Shown here: in pieces, positions 25,374-36,182 of the stretch | Numbering within the stretch: the stretch's first letter is position 1 | How the letters are laid out: the number at the start of each line of letters is the position of its first letter | Assembly (NCBI RefSeq): GCF_000327065.1 | Contig: NC_019936.1 | Span: 1,550,001 to 1,614,000, forward strand | DNA from: Stutzerimonas stutzeri RCH2 | Lineage (GTDB): Bacteria > Pseudomonadota > Gammaproteobacteria > Pseudomonadales > Pseudomonadaceae | Length of the DNA stretch: 64,000 nucleotides | Direction: 5' to 3' | Translations under genes and position numbers: made by a program | The notes under the pieces: generated by a model | Database searches by the model: none | What the model was told of the DNA's origin: nothing | Seen by the model: only the letters and a program-made list of their open reading frames with translations

Positions 25374-26570
25374 TCAGAGCGTTTCGATGAAGTGGCGAAT
25401 TCGCTGGGCTGCTTCGATGCATTCGGCTAGCGGTGCGACCAGTGCCATGCGAACGCGCCCAGCCCCTGGCGAAGCACCATCCACCTCGCGTGACAGGTAC
25501 GAGCCGGGCACTACGGTGACGTGCTCGCGGGCGAAGAGCTCACAGGTGAATTGCTGGTCATCCATCGGCGTTTTCGGCCAGAGATAGAAGCCACCGTCCG
25601 GGCGTTGCACGTCCATGACCGGCGCGAGGATCTCAAGCACCGCATCGAACTTGGCGCGATACAGCTCGCGGTTTGCCCGTACGTGGATTTCGTCATTCCA
25701 GGCGGCAATGCTCGCCAGCTGGGTTTGCACCGGCATCGCGCAGCCGTGGTAGGTGCGATAGAGCAGGAAGGCCTTGAGGATTTCGGCGTCACCGGCGACG
25801 AAGCCTGAGCGCAGCCCAGGGAGGTTCGAACGCTTGGACAGGCTGTGGAAAACCACGCAGCGCTTGTAGTCGTTACGCCCGAGCGCGGCGCAGGCGGTCA
25901 GCAGGCCTGCTGGGGGATTGGCTTCGTCGAAATACAGTTCGCTGTAGCACTCATCCGCCGCGATGACGAAGTCGTACTGGTCGGCCAAGGCGATCAGCTT
26001 CTTCAGCGTTTCGAGCGGTACGAGGGCGCCGGTCGGGTTGCCCGGCGAGCAGAGAAAGAGGATCTGGCAGCGTTGCCAGACTTCTGCCGGTACTGCAGCG
26101 AAGTCCGGGTTGAAGCCGTTCTGCTCCAGGCACGGCAGATAGTGCGGCGTGGCGCCTGCCAGCAACGCTGCGCCTTCGTAGATCTGATAGAACGGGTTGG
26201 GGCTGACCACCAGGCCGTCCGTTTCGCGGTCGACCACGGCCTGCGTGAATGCAAACAAGGCTTCCCGCGTACCGTTCACCGGCAGCACATGCCGTGCAGG
26301 ATCCAGGGCATCGGCTGCCAGACCGAAGCGCCGCTCGCACCACCGGGCAATGGTTTCACGTAGCGCAGGAATGCCAAGCGTGGTCGGGTATACCGCCAGC
26401 TGATCGAGATTGTCCGCCAGCGCCTGGGCAACGAAGTCCGGCGAGCGATGCTTGGGTTCACCGATCGATAGGGCGATGTGGCGCTTGTCAGTCGGGGCTT
26501 CGGCACCGGCGAGCAGGCCGCGCAGCTTTTCGAACGGGTAGGGATGCAGCAGATTCAGGGCGTTGTTCAT
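25374..26570 (-). CDS. dapC: N-succinyldiaminopimelate aminotransferase DapC
   Basis: A 398-residue class I/II PLP aminotransferase: LHPYPFEKLRGLLAG at the N-terminus, IALSIGEPKH, NGTREALFAFTQA, SPNPFYQIYEGAALLAGA, LFLCSPGNPTGA, AADECYSELYF, the PLP lysine in VFHSLSKRSNLPGLRSGF and the substrate Arg in GRVRMALVAPL. Together with dapD on the same strand it assigns the succinylase branch of lysine synthesis. The start at 26570 matches the conserved N-terminus but has only a weak ribosome site. Confidence 0.93.
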   Translation of the reverse strand: MNNALNLLHPYPFEKLRGLLAGAEAPTDKRHIALSIGEPKHRSPDFVAQALADNLDQLAVYPTTLGIPALRETIARWCERRFGLAADALDPARHVLPVNGTREALFAFTQAVVDRETDGLVVSPNPFYQIYEGAALLAGATPHYLPCLEQNGFNPDFAAVPAEVWQRCQILFLCSPGNPTGALVPLETLKKLIALADQYDFVIAADECYSELYFDEANPPAGLLTACAALGRNDYKRCVVFHSLSKRSNLPGLRSGFVAGDAEILKAFLLYRTYHGCAMPVQTQLASIAAWNDEIHVRANRELYRAKFDAVLEILAPVMDVQRPDGGFYLWPKTPMDDQQFTCELFAREHVTVVPGSYLSREVDGASPGAGRVRMALVAPLAECIEAAQRIRHFIETL

Positions 26571-26620
26571 GGGTGCAGTTCTTTCAGAGTGAGCGCGGCG
26601 AACGCCCCGCATTCGTGATG

Positions 26621-27286
26621 TCAGTCGTTGCGCCCGCCACCGTAGTAGGCGCAGCCACGCAAGGTCTGCCCGTCCAGGCGAAGTTCGACGCTCAGATGGC
26701 TGACGGTGCCGCTGGCACTGTCGACGCAGCGCTGCGGCGCAACCCAGAGGTCGAGCCGATGCTCGTTGGCCTCACTGGTAAAACTGAGCTGGCCGCCAGG
26801 CAACTGCTCCTCAAGATAGGGCAGAGCAATGGGCGACTCCCCTTGGCGCACCAGCAACATACCGCGCGTGGTCACTGTGACCGTCCAGCCGGGTTCATGT
26901 CCGCTGGCGCGAAGGATCAGCTGCTTGAAGTTATCCTCGTCGCAGCCGTGACCTTCTCGCTGCAGCCGGTAGATACGAGTGATAGAGAGCTGGCCTTCGA
27001 CGCCCGGCTTCGCCTGGCTGAGCGTCCCACGCAGGTCGGCGAACAGTCGGTCCTGCGCATGGGTCATCAGCGCCTGCGCTTCTTCCTCAAATCCCGTATT
27101 TGCGTCCAGCAGCGTCAGCAGCCGTTGCCCCTGGCAGCTCTGCAGTTGCAGCTGACCATCGATCTGCCGAACCTCGCCTTGCAGGCGTTCGGTTGCCGGT
27201 TGTGCCGGGCTGCGATCAGCGAAAAAGGACTGGCAACCCGCCAGGGGCAGGAGCAGTACAGCCAGTAGCAGGCGGGAAGCGATCAT
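26621..27286 (-). CDS. Predicted lipoprotein of unknown function (COG3650-like)
   Basis: A 221-residue protein with a lipoprotein signal, MIASRLLLAVLLLPLAGC (lipobox LAGC, Cys 18). The body has QGEVRQIDGQLQLQSCQGQR, GHEPGWTVTVTTRGMLLVR, and ends LRGCAYYGGGRND. The 'ASGHEPGW' segment followed by a C-terminal Cys-Ala-Tyr is seen in COG3650/META-like envelope lipoproteins. Residue after Cys is Gln, so outer-membrane location is expected. Confidence 0.72.
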   Translation of the reverse strand: MIASRLLLAVLLLPLAGCQSFFADRSPAQPATERLQGEVRQIDGQLQLQSCQGQRLLTLLDANTGFEEEAQALMTHAQDRLFADLRGTLSQAKPGVEGQLSITRIYRLQREGHGCDEDNFKQLILRASGHEPGWTVTVTTRGMLLVRQGESPIALPYLEEQLPGGQLSFTSEANEHRLDLWVAPQRCVDSASGTVSHLSVELRLDGQTLRGCAYYGGGRND

Positions 27287-27313
27287 TCAGGAGGCCCGGC
27301 ATGTTTCGAAGGG

Positions 27314-27333
27314 ACGGCAGCCCTGCGGCTGCC
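27314..27333 (-). terminator. Hairpin after DUF3108 gene
   Basis: Perfect 8-bp stem CGGCAGCC / GGCTGCCG with a 4-nt loop, 11 nt past the stop on the minus strand; no clear U-run. Confidence 0.4.
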
Positions 27334-27344
27334 GCGGAGATGAT

Positions 27345-28055
27345 TCAGTTGCCTTTGACGGCCTTACCGCCGACGCGGCCTTCTTCGAGCATGATCTGGT
27401 ATTCCTTGCCATCGGTTTCGACCTGATGCAGGCGAACCAGCAGATAGTCCCAATCCTTGGCGAACCAGAGGATGGTTTCGCGCTTGCTCTGGGTCGGATC
27501 CCGCACGCGCTCGACCTTGATCGCATCGACCTGACCGGCCTTGGTGCTGACCTTCTCTTCGCCAAGTACACGGAAATCGTAGGTTTCGATCTCATCGCCA
27601 TCGACGACCTGATAGCTCATGCTTTTCTTGCCGGCCGCCACTTCGTGCTGCAGAGCCAATTGATAGGTGGACTTGTCCAACAATCCGCGATGCAGCGGCA
27701 GCTTCACCGGATCGCCGCGATCACTGCCCTCGACCTGCTTGTTGTCCCAGTCGAATCGATGCTCGACGCGCTTGCCTTTACCCAGGCCGCTGCGCTTGAG
27801 GCGATAGCTCAGCGGCAGGAAGGTGTCGCCCTCGATACGGAAGGTGCTGCGTTCGTTGAGGCTGGCGACCAGCATGGATGCGTCGAAATCCAGTCGCCAG
27901 CTTTCATCATCCAGTTGCTCGAGGCTGCGCTGGGCAGTGCCGCTGACCGGCACCTGTTTCCAGTCGGCGGTATAGGTTGCGGAGAAGGGCTTGAGCTCCA
28001 GAGCTTGGACCGGTAGGGCCAGCACGGCGAGAGCAAGCAGCAAGGCGCGACGCAT
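27345..28055 (-). CDS. DUF3108 periplasmic protein
   Basis: A 236-residue protein with a signal peptide (to VQA-LE) and the DUF3108 body: FSATYTADWKQVPVSGTAQRSL, in part, RIEGDTFLPLSYRLKRSG, GLLDKSTYQLALQHEVAAG and DFRVLGEEKVSTKAGQVDAIKVERV. Members lie downstream of purMN in Pseudomonas. Function unknown; an envelope role is likely from the signal peptide. Confidence 0.82.
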   Translation of the reverse strand: MRRALLLALAVLALPVQALELKPFSATYTADWKQVPVSGTAQRSLEQLDDESWRLDFDASMLVASLNERSTFRIEGDTFLPLSYRLKRSGLGKGKRVEHRFDWDNKQVEGSDRGDPVKLPLHRGLLDKSTYQLALQHEVAAGKKSMSYQVVDGDEIETYDFRVLGEEKVSTKAGQVDAIKVERVRDPTQSKRETILWFAKDWDYLLVRLHQVETDGKEYQIMLEEGRVGGKAVKGN

Positions 28056-28063
28056 GTTATCTC

Positions 28064-28711
28064 CTAGATTCTGATCTGATAGCCGGAGGCCGGCAGGGTG
28101 ACGCCATCCAGCATCGCGCCTTGTTCGGCAAGGCGCAAGCGCCCCTCGGCGAACCAGCGCATCGCCAGCGGGTAGATCTGATGCTCTGCCGTATGCACCC
28201 GCTGAGTCAGCTCGTCGACGTTTTCGCCCGCTGCGACCGACAACGCTGCCTGGATCGCTACGGGCCCGCCGTCCAGTTCCTCGGTGACGAAGTGCACGCT
28301 GCAGCCGTGTTCGCTATCGCCCGCTTCGAGTGCCCTTCGATGGGTATCCAGGCCCTTGTATTTGGGCAGCAGCGACGGGTGGATGTTCAGCAGGCGGCCC
28401 TGGTAGTGGCGGACGAAACCGGGCGTGAGGATGCGCATGAATCCGGCCAGAATCACCAGATCCGGCGCATAGCCGTCGATCATCTCCATCAGCGCGGCGT
28501 CGAACGCCTCGCGGCCACCGAACGCCTTGTGATCCAGTACGGCGGTTGGGATGCCCGCGCCCTGCGCACGGATCAGACCGAACGCATCGGCGCGGTTGGC
28601 AATCACGGCACGAATGCACGCGGGATTGCCATCGGCCTGACTGTCGATCAGGGCCTGCAGGTTGCTGCCAGACCCTGAAATCAGTACCACTACATTGCAG
28701 GTCGCGGTCAT
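28064..28711 (-). CDS. purN: Phosphoribosylglycinamide formyltransferase PurN
   Basis: A 215-residue GAR transformylase: VVVLISGSGSNLQALID, VISNRADAFGL-type core (AVIANRADAFGLIRAQ), LVILAGFMRILTPGF, the catalytic NIHPSLLPKYKGLDTH with His and, further on, the Asp of TEELDGGP. It uses 10-formyl-THF in purine synthesis. Its ATG overlaps the purM stop (TGATG), so the pair is translationally coupled. Confidence 0.95.
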   Translation of the reverse strand: MTATCNVVVLISGSGSNLQALIDSQADGNPACIRAVIANRADAFGLIRAQGAGIPTAVLDHKAFGGREAFDAALMEMIDGYAPDLVILAGFMRILTPGFVRHYQGRLLNIHPSLLPKYKGLDTHRRALEAGDSEHGCSVHFVTEELDGGPVAIQAALSVAAGENVDELTQRVHTAEHQIYPLAMRWFAEGRLRLAEQGAMLDGVTLPASGYQIRI

Positions 28712-29769
28712 CAGTGCTGTTTCAGATTGTTCAGCACGACGCGTTCCGCGCCTTCCGCGGCGTTGGCGATCTGGCCGATGATCCATGGCGATTCGCCAGA
28801 CGCGCGCAGGTTGGCCAGCGCGGATTCGACCTGGTCCTGAGCGATGCAGATAACCATGCCAACGCCACAGTTAAGCACGCGGTGCATCTCGTGCTCGTCG
28901 ACGTTGCCCTTCTCCTGCAGCCAGTCGAATACCGCCGGGCGGGTCCAGCTAGCCACGTCGATGATCGCCTGGGCACCGTCCGGCAGAACGCGTGGAATGT
29001 TGTCCAGCAGACCACCGCCAGTGATATGCGCCATGGCCTTGACCGCGCCGGTGTCCTTGATCAGCTTGAGCAGCGGCTTGACATAGATACGCGTCGGGGC
29101 CATCAGCAAGTCAGCCAGCGGCTTGCCGTCGACCTGGGTGCTGTCGATGTCGGTGCCGGACACTTCGATGATCTTGCGGATCAGCGAATAGCCGTTGGAG
29201 TGCGGGCCGGAAGAGGGCAGTGCGATCAGCGCGTCGCCAGCGGCAACCTTGGAGCCGTCGATGATCTCGGCCTTCTCCACCACGCCAACGCAGAAACCGG
29301 CCAGGTCGTAGTCCTCGCCTTCGTACATCCCCGGCATTTCAGCGGTTTCGCCGCCCACCAGCGAGCAGCCAGCCAGTTCGCAACCGGCGCCGATGCCTGT
29401 GACCACGGTGGCGGCCACGTCCACGTTCAGCTTACCGGTGGCGTAGTAGTCGAGGAAGAACAGCGGCTCGGCACCACAGACCACCAGGTCGTTGACGCAC
29501 ATGGCGACCAGATCCTGGCCGATGCTGTCGTGCTTGTTCAGGTTCAGCGCCAGGCGCAGCTTGGTACCGACGCCGTCGGTGCCGGAAACCAGCACGGGCT
29601 GCTTGTAGCCAGCCGGAATTTCGCACAGGGCGCCGAAGCCGCCCAGGCCGCCCATAACCTCAGGTCGAGCGGTGCGCTTGGCCACGCCTTTGATGCGTTC
29701 GACCAGCGCTTCGCCTGCATCGATGTCGACGCCTGCGTCCTTGTAGCTGAGGGAGGGTTGCTTGCTCAT
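28711..29769 (-). CDS. purM: Phosphoribosylformylglycinamidine cyclo-ligase PurM
   Basis: A 352-residue AIR synthetase with the family landmarks [20 protein letters not shown] (in part: [11 protein letters not shown]), [44 protein letters not shown] and [16 protein letters not shown]. It converts FGAM to AIR with ATP. Start taken at 29769 where the conserved N-terminus begins; the longer ORF extends into non-conserved sequence. Confidence 0.96.
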   Translation of the reverse strand: MSKQPSLSYKDAGVDIDAGEALVERIKGVAKRTARPEVMGGLGGFGALCEIPAGYKQPVLVSGTDGVGTKLRLALNLNKHDSIGQDLVAMCVNDLVVCGAEPLFFLDYYATGKLNVDVAATVVTGIGAGCELAGCSLVGGETAEMPGMYEGEDYDLAGFCVGVVEKAEIIDGSKVAAGDALIALPSSGPHSNGYSLIRKIIEVSGTDIDSTQVDGKPLADLLMAPTRIYVKPLLKLIKDTGAVKAMAHITGGGLLDNIPRVLPDGAQAIIDVASWTRPAVFDWLQEKGNVDEHEMHRVLNCGVGMVICIAQDQVESALANLRASGESPWIIGQIANAAEGAERVVLNNLKQH

Positions 29770-30140
29770 AGAGTCCGGACCTGTAAAAGGAGTGCGGGTG
29801 TCGACCGGTCGGTTCTGCATCCAGGCCTTGCAAACGATTTCGGGCATCTGGTGTTGCCACCAGTGCGGCCGAGTGAACGCAGGGCTTGCCCCCTGCGCCG
29901 CGTTTGCCACTGGCGCTGGATACCGGGCTCGAGGAGCGCCGGAACCGGTCTGCGGAAAGCGCGCGATTTTATCAGGCTTGCCGCACAGCGGCCATCCCGA
30001 TAGCGGTGACCCAATGGGGTTTGGCTGTTGTTTGCTTACGCAACTGTGCGGTCGGCGGTTGCCGCCTCTGGGACGGCTGTTTAAGGTGTAGCGTCCCGTC
30101 CCTCCTTACTTCCTGCCCTGGTGGCCTGCGAGAAACAATC
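29770..30140. other. Divergent intergenic region purM / DUF2066 gene (371 bp)
   Basis: No gene is supported. It holds a partial match to the PurR box (29828-29843) 59 nt upstream of purM, and an inverted repeat GGGACG-N16-CGTCCC (30070-30097) upstream of the DUF2066 gene. Confidence 0.5.
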
Positions 30141-31190
30141 ATGCGCCTTATCTATCGCCTAATCGTCCTGTGCCTTGCGCTGGGCGCGGCCTTGCCCAGC
30201 CAAGCCGAACAGCTCAGAGGCCTCTATCAGGTGCGCGAGGCTGTTTCCGGCCAACAGGCCGAGGAGCGTGCCGCAGCATTGCAACGTGCCTTCGATACCC
30301 TGTTACTCAGGCTCACCGGCGATGCGCAAGTGGCCAAGCGCCAGGAAGTTGCTGCGTTACGGGAGGATCCGCAACAACTGATCCGTAAATATGGCTACGA
30401 GGGTGAGCATATCGTTGTCGACTTCGATCCGGGCACGACCGAGCGAAGCCTGCGGCGTGCCGGCGTCTCCCTCTGGGGCTCCAATCGGCCGACGCTTCTG
30501 GTTTGGTGGTTGAACGAGCGGGTCGAGGGCACCCAGCTTCTGGGCGATGGACAAGACGGTGCAGCGCCTTTGCGCGCTGCAGCGCAGCATCGTGGTCTGC
30601 CGGTGCGTCTGCCGCTGGCCGACCTGTCCGAGCAGCTGCTGGCCACGCCGGACGCGTTTGGTGCGAATAGCCGCCAGGTGTTGGGCGATGCCTCGGAGCG
30701 TTATGACGCCGATGTGCTGCTGGCCGTCCATGCTCGCGAGGCCGACCCCGCCTGGCAGGGTGACTGGAAAGTCTGGCTCGATGACGAGGCGCACGACGGC
30801 AAGGCCAAGGCCGATTCCCTCGAGGGGTTGGCTGATGCGGTGCTGCTGGCGGTCAGTCAATATCTGGCGCCGCGCTATGTGGTTGCCCCGGGCGCCGCGT
30901 CGGATATCACCCTGGAAATCATCGGAGCCGACGTTGCGCGCTTCGCCGAACTGGATCGGTTGCTGGAGCCTTTCGGTGGCAGCCTGTTGAGGGTGGAGAG
31001 CGATCGCCTGGTTTATCGGGTCAACGCCAGCCCGGAGCAGCTGCGCGCGCAGTTGTCGCTGGCACGCCTGCAAGAAGTTCCAGAGGATGAGCCGCCGCTG
31101 GATGCCAGTCAGCCCGTGGTTGAGCCCGGCGATGGGGCAGGTGCGTCTGCGGCGCCTCAGGGCGGTACAGTGCTGCGTTTTCGCTGGTAG
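30141..31190 (+). CDS. DUF2066 exported protein
   Basis: A 349-residue protein with a signal peptide (to SQA-EQ) and the DUF2066 pattern: LYQVREAVSGQQAEERAAAL, AFDTLLLRLTGDA, VAALREDPQQLIRKYGYEG, VSLWGSNRPTLLVWWLNE. Members are conserved next to purMN and permease genes in gammaproteobacteria; the function is unknown. A low-complexity acidic and Ala/Gly-rich segment precedes the C-terminal LRFRW. Confidence 0.82.
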   Translation: MRLIYRLIVLCLALGAALPSQAEQLRGLYQVREAVSGQQAEERAAALQRAFDTLLLRLTGDAQVAKRQEVAALREDPQQLIRKYGYEGEHIVVDFDPGTTERSLRRAGVSLWGSNRPTLLVWWLNERVEGTQLLGDGQDGAAPLRAAAQHRGLPVRLPLADLSEQLLATPDAFGANSRQVLGDASERYDADVLLAVHAREADPAWQGDWKVWLDDEAHDGKAKADSLEGLADAVLLAVSQYLAPRYVVAPGAASDITLEIIGADVARFAELDRLLEPFGGSLLRVESDRLVYRVNASPEQLRAQLSLARLQEVPEDEPPLDASQPVVEPGDGAGASAAPQGGTVLRFRW

Positions 31191-31243
31191 TACAGCACTC
31201 GGTACTTCAGTGTTTTTGTGATCGTCCTGCAGGGAAGGCATTA

Positions 31244-32341
31244 ATGACCATGAATGATTCGAACCGTTGGCTGGGGCTGGCGGGCCTGCTGCTATGCGCC
31301 TGGCTGGTCTACCTGCTTACGCCAATCCTTACGCCGTTTCTGATCGGCATTCTGCTCGCCTATCTGGGCGACCCGCTGGTCGATCGTCTGGAGCGCTGGG
31401 GGCTGTCCCGGACCTGGGGGGTGATTGCCGTATTCGCTCTGTTCAGTCTGCTGATGTTGCTGATGCTGCTGGTCCTGCTGCCCATGCTGGGCAAGCAGCT
31501 GGTGAGGCTCTATCAACTGGCGCCGCTGACCCTGGACTGGTTGCAGCACCAAGCCTTGCCGTGGGTGCAGCTGCAGTTTGGTCTGGAGGAAAACTTCTGG
31601 CGCCTCGACCAGCTCAAGGCCGCTTTCTCCGCCCATCTGGGCAGTACTACCGATGTGCTCGGCATAATCCTGAGTCGAGCTACAGCGTCCAGCCTGGCAC
31701 TGCTCGCCTGGATCGGTAATCTGTTGCTCATTCCAGTGGTCAGTTTCTATCTGCTGCGCGACTGGGATCTGATCATGCTCAAGCTGCGTAGCCTGCTGCC
31801 GCGCAAGCGTGAGGGCATGGTGGTGCGGCTGATGAGTGAATGCCACGAGGTGATCGGCGCATTTCTGCGTGGTCAGCTGCTGGTGATGCTGGCGCTGGCC
31901 ATCATCTATGCCTCCGGTCTTATGCTGGTAGGGCTTGAACTGGGACTGCTGATCGGCGTGCTCGCCGGGCTTGCCAGCATCGTGCCTTACATGGGCTTCG
32001 TCGTCGGGATCGGCGCGGCCGTAGTGGCTGTGCTGTTCCAGTTCGGTCTGGCGCCTTATCCACTGCTGGGCGTGGCGGCAGTATTTACCGTCGGGCAGAT
32101 GCTCGAAGGCATGCTGCTGACACCGCTGCTGGTGGGCGATCGAATCGGACTGCACCCGGTCGCGGTGATTTTTGCGGTGCTCGCCGGTGGGCAGCTTTTC
32201 GGCTTTACCGGCGTTCTGCTGGCGCTCCCGGTGGCGGCCGTGATCATGGTTCTGCTGCGCCATGTTCACGATCTCTATAAACTCTCGGACCTTTACGCCG
32301 AGCCCGCCGGTGCACCGGCCGAACCACCCAGCCAGCCATGA
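31244..32341 (+). CDS. AI-2E/PerM-family membrane permease
   Basis: A 365-residue inner-membrane protein with about eight hydrophobic segments. Family motifs include LTPILTPFLIGILLAYLGDPLVD (in part: PFLIGILLAYLGDPLVD), VVSFYLLRDWD, FLRGQLLVMLALAIIY, GLASIVPYMGF and LHPVAVIFAVLAGGQLFGFTG. The family includes TqsA and Na+/H+ antiporter-like members; substrate unknown. It overlaps hda by 4 nt. Confidence 0.88.
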   Translation: MTMNDSNRWLGLAGLLLCAWLVYLLTPILTPFLIGILLAYLGDPLVDRLERWGLSRTWGVIAVFALFSLLMLLMLLVLLPMLGKQLVRLYQLAPLTLDWLQHQALPWVQLQFGLEENFWRLDQLKAAFSAHLGSTTDVLGIILSRATASSLALLAWIGNLLLIPVVSFYLLRDWDLIMLKLRSLLPRKREGMVVRLMSECHEVIGAFLRGQLLVMLALAIIYASGLMLVGLELGLLIGVLAGLASIVPYMGFVVGIGAAVVAVLFQFGLAPYPLLGVAAVFTVGQMLEGMLLTPLLVGDRIGLHPVAVIFAVLAGGQLFGFTGVLLALPVAAVIMVLLRHVHDLYKLSDLYAEPAGAPAEPPSQP

Positions 32342-33042
32342 AACCCATCCAGCTTCCCCTTGGCGTCCGCCTGCGCGACGACGCCACCTTCGCCAACTTC
32401 TATCCGGGCGCCAATGCCGCGGCGCTCGGCTATGTGGAACGGCTATGCTCGCCGGCCGCCGGCTGGTCCGATGAGCTGATCTATCTCTGGGGGCAGGCGG
32501 GTGTTGGCCGCAGCCACTTGCTGCAGGCGGCCTGCCTGCGGGTGGAGGAGCGCGGCGAGCAGGCCGTTTATCTGCCTTTGGCCGAAGTGGTCGAGTACGG
32601 TCCGGCCCTGCTGGACAATCTCGAGCAATGCGAACTGGTCTGCCTGGACGATCTCGATGCGGTAGCGGGGGATGCGGTTTGGGAGGAGGCGCTGTTCCAT
32701 CTGTTCAACCGGCTGCGTGACGCCGGTAGGCGGTTGCTGCTGGCTGCGAACGGTTCGCCGAGGGAGCTGCCAGTGAAGTTGCCTGACCTCAAGTCGCGCC
32801 TGAGTCTGGCTCTGGTGTTCCAGCTGCAGCAGCTGTCCGACGAGGACAAATTGCGAGCTCTGCAACTGCGTGCTTCACGTCGGGGGCTGAACCTGCCGGA
32901 TGACGTAGGCCGCTTCATCCTGACCCGCGGCTCGCGCAGCATGAATGCTCTGTTTGAGCTGCTCGACCAGTTGGATCAGGCGTCGCTGCAGGCACAGCGC
33001 AAGCTGACCATTCCCTTTCTCAAGGAAACGCTCGGCTGGTAG
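32338..33042 (+). CDS. hda: DnaA regulatory inactivator Hda
   Basis: A 234-residue AAA+ protein: MKPIQLPLGVRLRDDATFAN, FYPGANAAALGYVE, LWGQAGVGRSHLLQA (P-loop region with GVGRS in place of GKT/S, typical of Hda), LVCLDDLDAVAGD, SRLSLALVFQLQQLSDEDK, and the sensor II TRGSRSMNAL. It stimulates ATP hydrolysis by DnaA with the beta clamp; the clamp-binding QLPL sequence is present at residues 5-8. Confidence 0.93.
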   Translation: MKPIQLPLGVRLRDDATFANFYPGANAAALGYVERLCSPAAGWSDELIYLWGQAGVGRSHLLQAACLRVEERGEQAVYLPLAEVVEYGPALLDNLEQCELVCLDDLDAVAGDAVWEEALFHLFNRLRDAGRRLLLAANGSPRELPVKLPDLKSRLSLALVFQLQQLSDEDKLRALQLRASRRGLNLPDDVGRFILTRGSRSMNALFELLDQLDQASLQAQRKLTIPFLKETLGW

Positions 33043-33053
33043 TCGGCCGGTTG

Positions 33054-33083
33054 CGATGGAAGCGCCGCTGCGCGCTCCCATCG
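33054..33083. terminator. Hairpin between convergent hda and DUF2069 genes
   Basis: Stem CGATGGAAGCGC / GCGCTCCCATCG (one mismatch in 12) with a 6-nt loop, 11 nt after hda. Could serve both directions. Confidence 0.5.
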
Positions 33084-33092
33084 AGTGCGTTC

Positions 33093-34451
<1,359 letters not shown>

Positions 34452-34610
34452 TTGTAGTTGCGTCTCGCCGGATGAGGTGGCCATTCTAACCCTCATCGGG
34501 GCACTGGCCGAAATGAGCTGCTCCGGTGATTCGTGCCTGCGCCGGTCCGGGTTCTTAGATCGTTAGAGCTGTCGAGCCAGTGGCCAAAGGCAGTGCTGAA
34601 AGGAGAGGGG

Positions 34611-35843
34611 ATGCATCAGCGCATCGACAACATGCTTGAGTTCGGCCGCTTTCTCGTCAGGCGTTTCCTGGCGGACCAAGGGCCTCACAGCGCAGCGGCC
34701 TTGACCTACACCACGCTGTTCGCCGTGGTGCCAATGATGACCGTCACCTTCGCCATGCTGTCGGCGATTCCCGCGTTCAAGGGGGTCGGCGAGCAGATCC
34801 AGTTCTATATCTTCAACAATTTCATTCCGTCTACCGGTGCGACGATTCAGGAATATCTGCTGGCCTTTACCAGCCAGGCGCGGCAGCTCACCTGGTTCGG
34901 TGTCGGCTTTCTCATGGCCACCGCGTTGATGATGCTGCTGACCATCGAGAAGGCATTCAACACTATCTGGCGCGTTCGTCAGCCGCGCAGGGGGGTGTCG
35001 AGCTTTCTGCTGTACTGGGCAATTCTCAGTCTGGGGCCGTTGCTGCTGGGCGCGGGGTTTGCTACCAGCACCTACATCGCTTCGCTCTCGTTGATTTCAG
35101 GGCCTTACGCACTGATCGGTGTCGGCACGCTGATAAAAGTTATGCCTTTGCTGCTCAGTGTGGCAGCTTTCACGCTGATCTATGCTGCTGTGCCCAATAC
35201 CCGCGTTCCTCTGCGGCATGCCATTGTCGGCGGGGTTTTCACTGCCGTGCTGTTCGAGGCCGCGAAGCAGCTGTTCGGTGTGTATGTCAGTTATTTCCCC
35301 AGTTATCAGCTGATCTACGGGGCCTTCGCTGCCGTTCCGTTGTTCCTGCTGTGGGTCTACCTGTCCTGGATGATCGTGCTCTTCGGTGCGGAACTGGTAT
35401 GCGGCCTATCCTCATCTCAGCAATGGCGTAGGCGGCCGCTGCCACGTTTGTTGGTAATGCTGATGCTCCTGCGCAATCTGCATCAGCGCCAGCAGGACGG
35501 ACGTGAGATGCATCTGCGCGATTTGCACAAAGCTGGCCTACGCCTGCCGGAAGATGAGTGGGACGAAATACTTGGGTTCTTCGAACAGGAGCAGCTGGTC
35601 TGTCGCACCGGATCGGGAGGCTGGGTGCTCTGCCGTGACTTGAGCCATTACAGCCTGGACCAGCTGCTGCGGTGCAATCCCTGGCCTTTGTCGGCGCGGG
35701 TCGAGTTACCCGGGCAACTCGACGAGCCCTGGTACCCAACGCTACGCCGATCGCTCGAACTGCTGCAGCAGGAACAGGGCAATCTGTTCGGTGGCAGTCT
35801 CGCGGACTGGCTGCAAGCCGGTGGTGACAAAAAACGTCAGTAA
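34611..35843 (+). CDS. YihY/BrkB-family inner-membrane protein
   Basis: A 410-residue protein with a membrane domain of six helices (about 30-290) and a C-terminal cytoplasmic winged-helix-like tail. Motifs: [40 protein letters not shown] (in part), [43 protein letters not shown] and FGAELVCGL. Once misannotated as ribonuclease BN; transport function unproven. The ATG at 34611 follows AGGAGAGGGG. Confidence 0.88.
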   Translation: MHQRIDNMLEFGRFLVRRFLADQGPHSAAALTYTTLFAVVPMMTVTFAMLSAIPAFKGVGEQIQFYIFNNFIPSTGATIQEYLLAFTSQARQLTWFGVGFLMATALMMLLTIEKAFNTIWRVRQPRRGVSSFLLYWAILSLGPLLLGAGFATSTYIASLSLISGPYALIGVGTLIKVMPLLLSVAAFTLIYAAVPNTRVPLRHAIVGGVFTAVLFEAAKQLFGVYVSYFPSYQLIYGAFAAVPLFLLWVYLSWMIVLFGAELVCGLSSSQQWRRRPLPRLLVMLMLLRNLHQRQQDGREMHLRDLHKAGLRLPEDEWDEILGFFEQEQLVCRTGSGGWVLCRDLSHYSLDQLLRCNPWPLSARVELPGQLDEPWYPTLRRSLELLQQEQGNLFGGSLADWLQAGGDKKRQ

Positions 35844-35982
35844 GGGAGTGATTGCGCGAGAGTCGTTCTCAACCGCTGCTTCCACTGGGGGCTCGCAAAG
35901 GCACGGATATCAGGCGCGCCGACGTCCGTTAGCGTGGTGGCACGGTTTTGGCTATTACTTCGGTGGCTGAGAGGAGCGCGTG

Positions 35983-36180
35983 ATGAACGGCAAGCGCAGC
36001 ACAATTCTATATATGCATCAGCGAGCGCCAGACGCAGCGCTCGAAGCATTGAACCGCCTGACCGGTCTGCGCTTTACGCAGTGGCCCGAGTCGCTCGTGG
36101 ATCGGTCTCGCACGCAGCTGAGCCCTGCACGCGATGTGTCAGGAGCTCCACTTATCGAGGCCCAAAAGGTCAACGGTTGA
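35983..36180 (+). CDS. Small hypothetical protein
   Basis: A 65-residue basic protein beginning MNGKRSTILYMHQRAPDAAL with TGLRFTQWPESLVDRSRTQ and no signal peptide or Cys. GAGAGGAG lies about 7 nt before the start. It sits between yihY and a convergent unknown gene, only 2 nt apart at the stops. Not recognised. Confidence 0.55.
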   Translation: MNGKRSTILYMHQRAPDAALEALNRLTGLRFTQWPESLVDRSRTQLSPARDVSGAPLIEAQKVNG

Positions 36181-36182
36181 TG

